Assembly: GCA_045540915.1 (NCBI GenBank)
Contig: JAZQID010000018.1
Location: forward strand, 1-25,553
DNA length: 25,553 nucleotides
Direction of reading: 5' to 3'
Source: RGIG2206 sp045540915
GTDB lineage: Bacteria; Bacillota; Clostridia; Oscillospirales; Acutalibacteraceae
Part shown: positions 22,056 to 25,553 of the stretch, one piece after another
How the letters are laid out: each line of letters starts with the position of its first letter
Position numbering within the stretch: position 1 is the first letter of the stretch
Position numbers and translations under genes: made by a program
The notes under the pieces: generated by a model
Told to the model about the DNA's origin: nothing
Database searches by the model: none
Seen by the model: the letters and a program-made list of their open reading frames with translations, nothing else

Positions 22056-22489
22056 AGCTGGTCCCGTCGTGAGAGTTGTTTTACCATTGTGACAACGGTG
22101 CCCTTTCCCACCTTTGACCTCACCTTGAGGCTGTCGGTGAAGGACTCCATTACCGAGAAGCCTATACCTGCCCTCTCGCCGCCTAAGGTGCTGAAGGTCG
22201 GCTCCATCGCTTTTGCGATGTCCTCAATTCCCTTTCCGCTGTCCTTGACGCGAATTTTTACCCGTCGGTTTTCATAGATGCTGACATTTATGTAAACCTG
22301 CCCGATGGTGTCGGGATAGGCGTGGACGGTGCAGTTGGTGACCGCCTCGCTGACCACCGTTTTTATGTCGTTGAGTTCCTCGACGGTTGGGTCCATCTGC
22401 ACCAAAAATGCCGACACCGCCATTCGCGCAAATCCCTCGTTGCAGGAATTTGACGGGAAGGTCAGCTTCATCTCGTTAGTCGGTTTCAT
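22052..22489 (-). CDS. spoIIAB: Anti-sigma-F factor and SpoIIAA kinase SpoIIAB
   Basis: SpoIIAB binds and blocks SigF, and it phosphorylates SpoIIAA. 145 residues, the normal length. A GHKL ATPase fold is visible: N-box EAVTNCTVHAY (48-58), G1 box DSGKGI (83-88), ATP-lid region, and G2 box GERAGIGF (104-111). Its ATG overlaps the spoIIAA stop by ATGA, and its own stop overlaps the sigF ATG in the same way, so the three products are made in linked amounts. It acts in the cytoplasm of the predivisional cell and forespore. Confidence 0.96.
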   Translation of the reverse strand: MKPTNEMKLTFPSNSCNEGFARMAVSAFLVQMDPTVEELNDIKTVVSEAVTNCTVHAYPDTIGQVYINVSIYENRRVKIRVKDSGKGIEDIAKAMEPTFSTLGGERAGIGFSVMESFTDSLKVRSKVGKGTVVTMVKQLSRRDQL

Positions 22490-22809
22490 TTTGAGTCACT
22501 TCCTTTCTCTACTACTGCGATGCGGTCAATTCCCGACAGCTTCATCACCTTATATATCTGATTTGACAGATTGCAGACGTGAAGCTGTGCGCCGACCGCT
22601 TTTGTCGTGTTTGAACGGCCCATTACCAGCCCTATTCCCGACGAGTCCATAAAGCTCAAATCGCCGAAATCCAATATGACCAAGGTGGGCCTTTCCTCCT
22701 CGATGGCCTTGTCGATCTCCTGACGGATAGGCATAGCGGCGTGGTGGTCGAGTTCACCTGACAGGCGGCAGGTAAGCACCTCTCCCGTCATTTCAATGCT
22801 AACAGGCAT
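22486..22809 (-). CDS. spoIIAA: Anti-anti-sigma factor SpoIIAA
   Basis: When unphosphorylated, SpoIIAA frees SigF from SpoIIAB; SpoIIE dephosphorylates it in the forespore. 107 residues, a single STAS domain with the phosphorylation site in FMDSSGIGLVMGR (Ser56/Ser57; the second matches B. subtilis Ser58). The start is ATG 22809 with GAGGGA about 7 nt upstream. The frame is open back to 22920, but that stretch is the folC terminator and 3' end and should not be translated. First gene of the spoIIA operon. Confidence 0.95.
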   Translation of the reverse strand: MPVSIEMTGEVLTCRLSGELDHHAAMPIRQEIDKAIEEERPTLVILDFGDLSFMDSSGIGLVMGRSNTTKAVGAQLHVCNLSNQIYKVMKLSGIDRIAVVEKGSDSK

Positions 22810-22828
22810 AGCTTGTCCCTCTTTTCCA

Positions 22829-22869
22829 TAAAAAAATATTCCCATATTCATAAGAATACGGGAATATTT
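22829..22869 (-). terminator. Intrinsic terminator of valS-folC, overlapping the spoIIA promoter region
   Basis: A 16-bp stem with one mismatch, AAATATTCCCATATTC (22834-22849) with GAATACGGGAATATTT (22854-22869), and a 4-nt loop. On the minus strand a run of Ts follows. It begins 33 nt after the folC stop and ends only 20 nt before spoIIAA. Confidence 0.88.
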
Positions 22870-22899
22870 GTAAATTATCGCGAAAATCCTGCCGTCGAA
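22866..22899 (-). promoter_or_regulatory. Probable sigma-H promoter with adjacent Spo0A box for spoIIA
   Basis: Minus strand: GCAGGATTT (22884-22892) is a perfect match to the sigma-H -35 consensus (RNAGGAWWW). 11 nt downstream, TACAAAT (22866-22872) is a weaker -10 (RNNGAAT). On the plus strand GTCGAA (22894-22899), the core of a Spo0A box (TGTCGAA), lies one base beyond the -35. Sigma-H plus Spo0A control of spoIIA is established in Bacillus and Clostridia. The -10 is the weak point. Confidence 0.5.
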
Positions 22900-22901
22900 T
22901 T

Positions 22902-24161
22902 TCAGATTGTTTTTGCCCATTTGAGCAGATGCGGTCGGATGCCCGACGCAAGATAGAGGGAACCTGCGACTATTATGGGTGCACCCTGTGCCTTTTGGGC
23001 CGCGAGCCTGATGGCACCGCTATACGACCTGCAGGGCGTGACATCGTCGCAATAGCGGGATGCCGTCTTGGCCAATGCAGAGGCGGTAAGTGTACGCGGA
23101 TTGGGCACCCGCAGGGTGATGATGTGGGCGCATCTTGATGCGAGCAGACTCAGGGCGCTCTCGTAGTCCTTGTCGGCAAGCATACCGACGATGAGGGTAG
23201 GCTTTTGCTCGCAGAGGATGTCGAGCGCATCAACAAGCGCCGCGATTCCGTCGGGGTTGTGGGCACCGTCCAGCAGAACGATGGGCTCGGTCGATATCAG
23301 TTCGAGTCGGGCAGGGATGAAGGTGCTTTTTAAGCCTTCGGCGATCGCCTTTTCGTCAATTCCGAGCAGGTCGGCAACGGCAAGGGCAACCGAAGCATTT
23401 TTAGCCTGATGCTCGCCTATCAGAGAAAGGTGAAGCTCGGTATTGCACCAATTCAATCGGGTACCCGAAAGGGTGACCGACGACACTGGTATCTCGGGCA
23501 CGAAAAGCTCGCATTCGCGCTCATTAGCAACCTTTTTTATCACTTCCAGCGCCTCGGGGTGCTGGTCGGGATAGGTCACGACGGGGCTTCCCCTTTTAAT
23601 AATTCCGCACTTTTCAAAGGCAATATCGGCATAGGTCTCGCCGAGCAGTTGGGTGTGGTCCAGGTCGATATGGGTTATGACAGAGCAGACGGGCGGCTCG
23701 ATTATATTGGTTGCGTCAAAGCGGCCGCCGAGTCCGACCTCCAGCACGACATAGTCGCACCTCTTCCTGCGAAACCAGACAAATGCCGCGGCGGTTATCA
23801 GTTCAAACTCGGTAACGACGCAGCCCTCGCTGTCAAGCTGTTCGACAAGCGGCTTCAGCTCGGTCATCAACTCGGCAAGTTCCTTTTTGGATATCATTTC
23901 GCCGTTTATCTGAAACCGCTCGCGAAAATCAATAACATAGGGCGAGGTGTATAACCCCGTCTTATATCCTGCGGCAGTCAGCATACTGCTTATCATCGTT
24001 GAAGTCGAACCCTTGCCGTTGGTGCCTGCGATATGGATAAAGCGCATACCACGCTGCGGCGAGGCGCAGAGGGTGGTTATGCGCTCTATTGTTGCAAGAC
24101 CGGGGCGAGAGCCGAACTTAAGCCGAGAATGTACGAATTGTACGGCTTGAGTGTAATTCAT
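22902..24161 (-). CDS. folC: Bifunctional folylpolyglutamate synthase/dihydrofolate synthase
   Basis: FolC adds glutamate to dihydropteroate and extends the polyglutamate tail of folates, using ATP, in the cytoplasm. 419 residues, the usual length. A Mur-ligase-like layout is clear: P-loop GTNGKGST (46-53), an omega-loop start TSPYVIDFRERFQING (75-90), EVGLGGRFDATNII, THIDLDHTQLLG, EKCGIIKRG with the Lys that is carbamylated in the family, and LLDGAHNPDG starting the C-terminal domain. The start is ATG 24161. AGGAG lies 12 nt upstream, rather far. It follows valS by 21 nt, the common Firmicute valS-folC order, and ends before a terminator. Whether both activities are present cannot be told from sequence. 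Confidence 0.94.
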   Translation of the reverse strand: MNYTQAVQFVHSRLKFGSRPGLATIERITTLCASPQRGMRFIHIAGTNGKGSTSTMISSMLTAAGYKTGLYTSPYVIDFRERFQINGEMISKKELAELMTELKPLVEQLDSEGCVVTEFELITAAAFVWFRRKRCDYVVLEVGLGGRFDATNIIEPPVCSVITHIDLDHTQLLGETYADIAFEKCGIIKRGSPVVTYPDQHPEALEVIKKVANERECELFVPEIPVSSVTLSGTRLNWCNTELHLSLIGEHQAKNASVALAVADLLGIDEKAIAEGLKSTFIPARLELISTEPIVLLDGAHNPDGIAALVDALDILCEQKPTLIVGMLADKDYESALSLLASRCAHIITLRVPNPRTLTASALAKTASRYCDDVTPCRSYSGAIRLAAQKAQGAPIIVAGSLYLASGIRPHLLKWAKTI

Positions 24162-24182
24162 AAGGCTCGTTTGCTCCTGATT

Positions 24183-25553
24183 TTATTTTAGCGCCGCAAG
24201 CTCACTGTCGAGCATTGCCAGCTTCTCCTGATGGCGCTTAAGCTGATCGCGCTGTGCGGCGACCACCTTTTCGGGTGCCTTGCTGACGAAGCCTTCATTA
24301 TTGAGCTTGGCTTCGACAAAGGCGATATCCTTAAGAACGGCGTCGCGCTCCTTATTCAAGCGGGCACGCTCTGCCTCAAAGTCGATAAGCTCGCCAAGCG
24401 GAATGTATATCTTGGCATCGTCGGTGATGACGGCAAGGGCGTTTTCGATGTGCAGGTCTGCGCCGACCTCGGTAGAGGATGCCGATGCAAGACGCTCAAA
24501 GAAGACGGCGCCGCCCTTGAAGGTGTCGGTATAAGCGGTATCAATGTAGACCTTCGCCTTCTTAGAGGGGGCAACGTTCATCTCAGCGCGGCGGATACGC
24601 ACCGCTCTGATGGCCTTCATAATGCGCTCAAACTCGCGCTCCTCATTCTCAAAAACAAGGCTCTCGTCAAACTCGGGCCACTTGGAGATCATAATGCTGT
24701 CGCCGTCGTGGGGCAGGGTCTGCCATATCTCCTCGGTGATGAAGGGCATAAAGGGATGGAGCAGTTTGAGAATGCCGGTCATCACATAGGTAAGGGTATC
24801 GCAGGCGGTCTCCTTCTGCTCGGCGTTATCGCCGTTCAGGCGCACCTTGCAAAGCTCGATGTACCAATCGCAGAAAACGTCCCAGATGAAGTCATAGAGT
24901 TTCTGCACCGCGACACCGATCTCGAACTTATCAAGGTTTTCGGTGACCTCAGCGACAAGGCGGTTGTACTTTGAAAGTACCCATTTATCCTCAAGGGCAG
25001 GTGATTCGGGCAGACTTGCCGCCTTCTGCTCGTCGGGGAGGTTCATCATAATGAAGCGGGATGCGTTCCACAGCTTGTTGGCGAAGTTGCGGGACGCCTC
25101 GACACGCTCGGGCATATAGCGCATATCGTTTCCGGGGCTGTTGCCGGTCGCGAGGGTAAAGCGCAGGGCATCGGCGCCGTACTTCTCAATCTCGACGAGC
25201 GGATCGATTCCGTTGCCGAGGGACTTGGACATCTTGCGTCCCTGTGCGTCACGGACGATGCCGTGGATAAGGACGGTGTCAAAGGGCGGTTTACCGGTAT
25301 ATTCAAGGCCGGAGAAGATCATTCTTGCGACCCAGAAGAAGATGATGTCGTAGCCCGTGACCAGCGTATTGGTCGGATAGAAATACTTAAGGTCGTCGGT
25401 GTCGTCCGGCCAGCCAAGAGTTGAGAAGGGCCACAGAGCAGAGGAGAACCAGGTATCAAGGGTGTCCTCATCGCGCGAAAGCTTTACGCTGTTGCACTTG
25501 GGGCACTTTTCGGGTGCTGACTCGCTGACGATGACCTCGCCGCAGTCGGCACA
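24183..25553 (-). CDS. valS: Valyl-tRNA synthetase, C-terminal half (5' end outside the window)
   Basis: Class I synthetase charging tRNA-Val. 456 C-terminal residues of about 880 are visible, in frame to the window edge. From the edge: a zinc-ribbon-like CxxC...CxxC (CADCG, then CPKC), DTWFSSALWPFSTLGWP at the end of the editing-domain insertion, catalytic-domain strand TGYDIIFFWVARMI, KMSKS in RDAQGRKMSKSLGNGIDP, the anticodon-binding helical domain (NKLWNASRFI, then DWYIELCK), and a C-terminal coiled-coil arm from LIDFEAERARLNKERDAVLK on. An internal Met (25320-25322, MIFSGLEY) is not the start, since conserved catalytic-domain sequence lies before it. Upstream of folC by 21 nt. Regulatory elements of valS would lie outside the window. 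Confidence 0.96.
   Translation of the reverse strand, partial: CADCGEVIVSESAPEKCPKCNSVKLSRDEDTLDTWFSSALWPFSTLGWPDDTDDLKYFYPTNTLVTGYDIIFFWVARMIFSGLEYTGKPPFDTVLIHGIVRDAQGRKMSKSLGNGIDPLVEIEKYGADALRFTLATGNSPGNDMRYMPERVEASRNFANKLWNASRFIMMNLPDEQKAASLPESPALEDKWVLSKYNRLVAEVTENLDKFEIGVAVQKLYDFIWDVFCDWYIELCKVRLNGDNAEQKETACDTLTYVMTGILKLLHPFMPFITEEIWQTLPHDGDSIMISKWPEFDESLVFENEEREFERIMKAIRAVRIRRAEMNVAPSKKAKVYIDTAYTDTFKGGAVFFERLASASSTEVGADLHIENALAVITDDAKIYIPLGELIDFEAERARLNKERDAVLKDIAFVEAKLNNEGFVSKAPEKVVAAQRDQLKRHQEKLAMLDSELAALK

Noticed and set aside
22810..22920. Longer N-terminus for SpoIIAA starting at 22920
   Set aside because: It would translate through the folC terminator hairpin and into the folC 3' end. 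SpoIIAA proteins are about 110 residues, matching the start at 22809.
25320..25322. Valyl-tRNA synthetase beginning at the ATG of MIFSGLEY
   Set aside because: Conserved synthetase sequence (DTWFSSALWPFSTLGWP, zinc-ribbon cysteines) continues in frame to the window edge.
24360..25440. Loss of synthetase function through the CxxC pair in ValS
   Set aside because: A cysteine-rich ribbon before DTWFSSALWP is common in valyl-tRNA synthetases, so it is ordinary.

Overview
The window looks like chromosomal DNA of an endospore-forming member of the Clostridia, probably an uncultured gut-type Oscillospirales or Lachnospirales relative. The evidence is the spoIIAA-spoIIAB-sigF operon, a SipL-type DUF3794/LysM spore-coat protein, strong GGAGG ribosome-binding sites, sigma-A promoters of TTGACA-17-TATAAT type, and tRNA genes that encode CCA. 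Base composition is close to balanced by eye. The exact taxon cannot be read from the sequence alone.

Positions 1-12145, minus strand: one long operon enters from a promoter near 11771-11799 and stops at a terminator at 103-141. In transcription order it encodes a 999-residue secreted sugar-binding protein with two extra beta-sandwich-like domains, an ABC permease pair, a membrane-anchored beta-propeller/TPR protein, a Yip1-family membrane protein, a 790-residue secreted DUF5696 protein, and a second ABC permease pair. There is no ATPase gene, so the importers must borrow a shared MsmX-type ATPase. The binding protein has no lipobox. This is the least described part of the window: a probable carbohydrate capture/uptake machine whose three middle proteins have no assigned function. 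A further minus-strand gene starts at 20 and leaves the window.

Positions 12099-16347: a minus-strand operon of two CPBP (CAAX-like) intramembrane proteases flanks tadA, the tRNA wobble deaminase. Divergent from it, an uncharacterised seven-helix membrane protein and a DUF975-like membrane protein form a plus-strand pair. Back-to-back consensus promoters separate the two units, and a nearly perfect bidirectional terminator separates the pair from nadE.

Positions 16348-20620: nadE (NAD synthetase) with its own promoter, sipL with a sigma-E-like promoter, and a divergent monocistronic lactate permease gene with promoter and terminator.

Positions 20620-21338: an intergenic block of short repeats, then four minus-strand tRNA genes, transcribed Met(CAT)-Glu(TTC)-His(GTG)-Gln(TTG) from a perfect consensus promoter. 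An intrinsic terminator lies between Glu and His. The 3' end of tRNA-Gln is part of a 20-bp perfect inverted repeat.

Positions 21399-25553, minus strand: the valS-folC pair (valS truncated by the window edge), a terminator, and the spoIIA operon, whose probable sigma-H/Spo0A promoter overlaps that terminator. SigF appears to lack the usual N-terminal 30 or so residues.

Several genes appear to start at TTG or GTG, where ribosome-binding-site spacing excludes the longest reading: the MalF-type permease at 8592, a CPBP protease at 13148, tadA at 13634 and the membrane protein at 14723.
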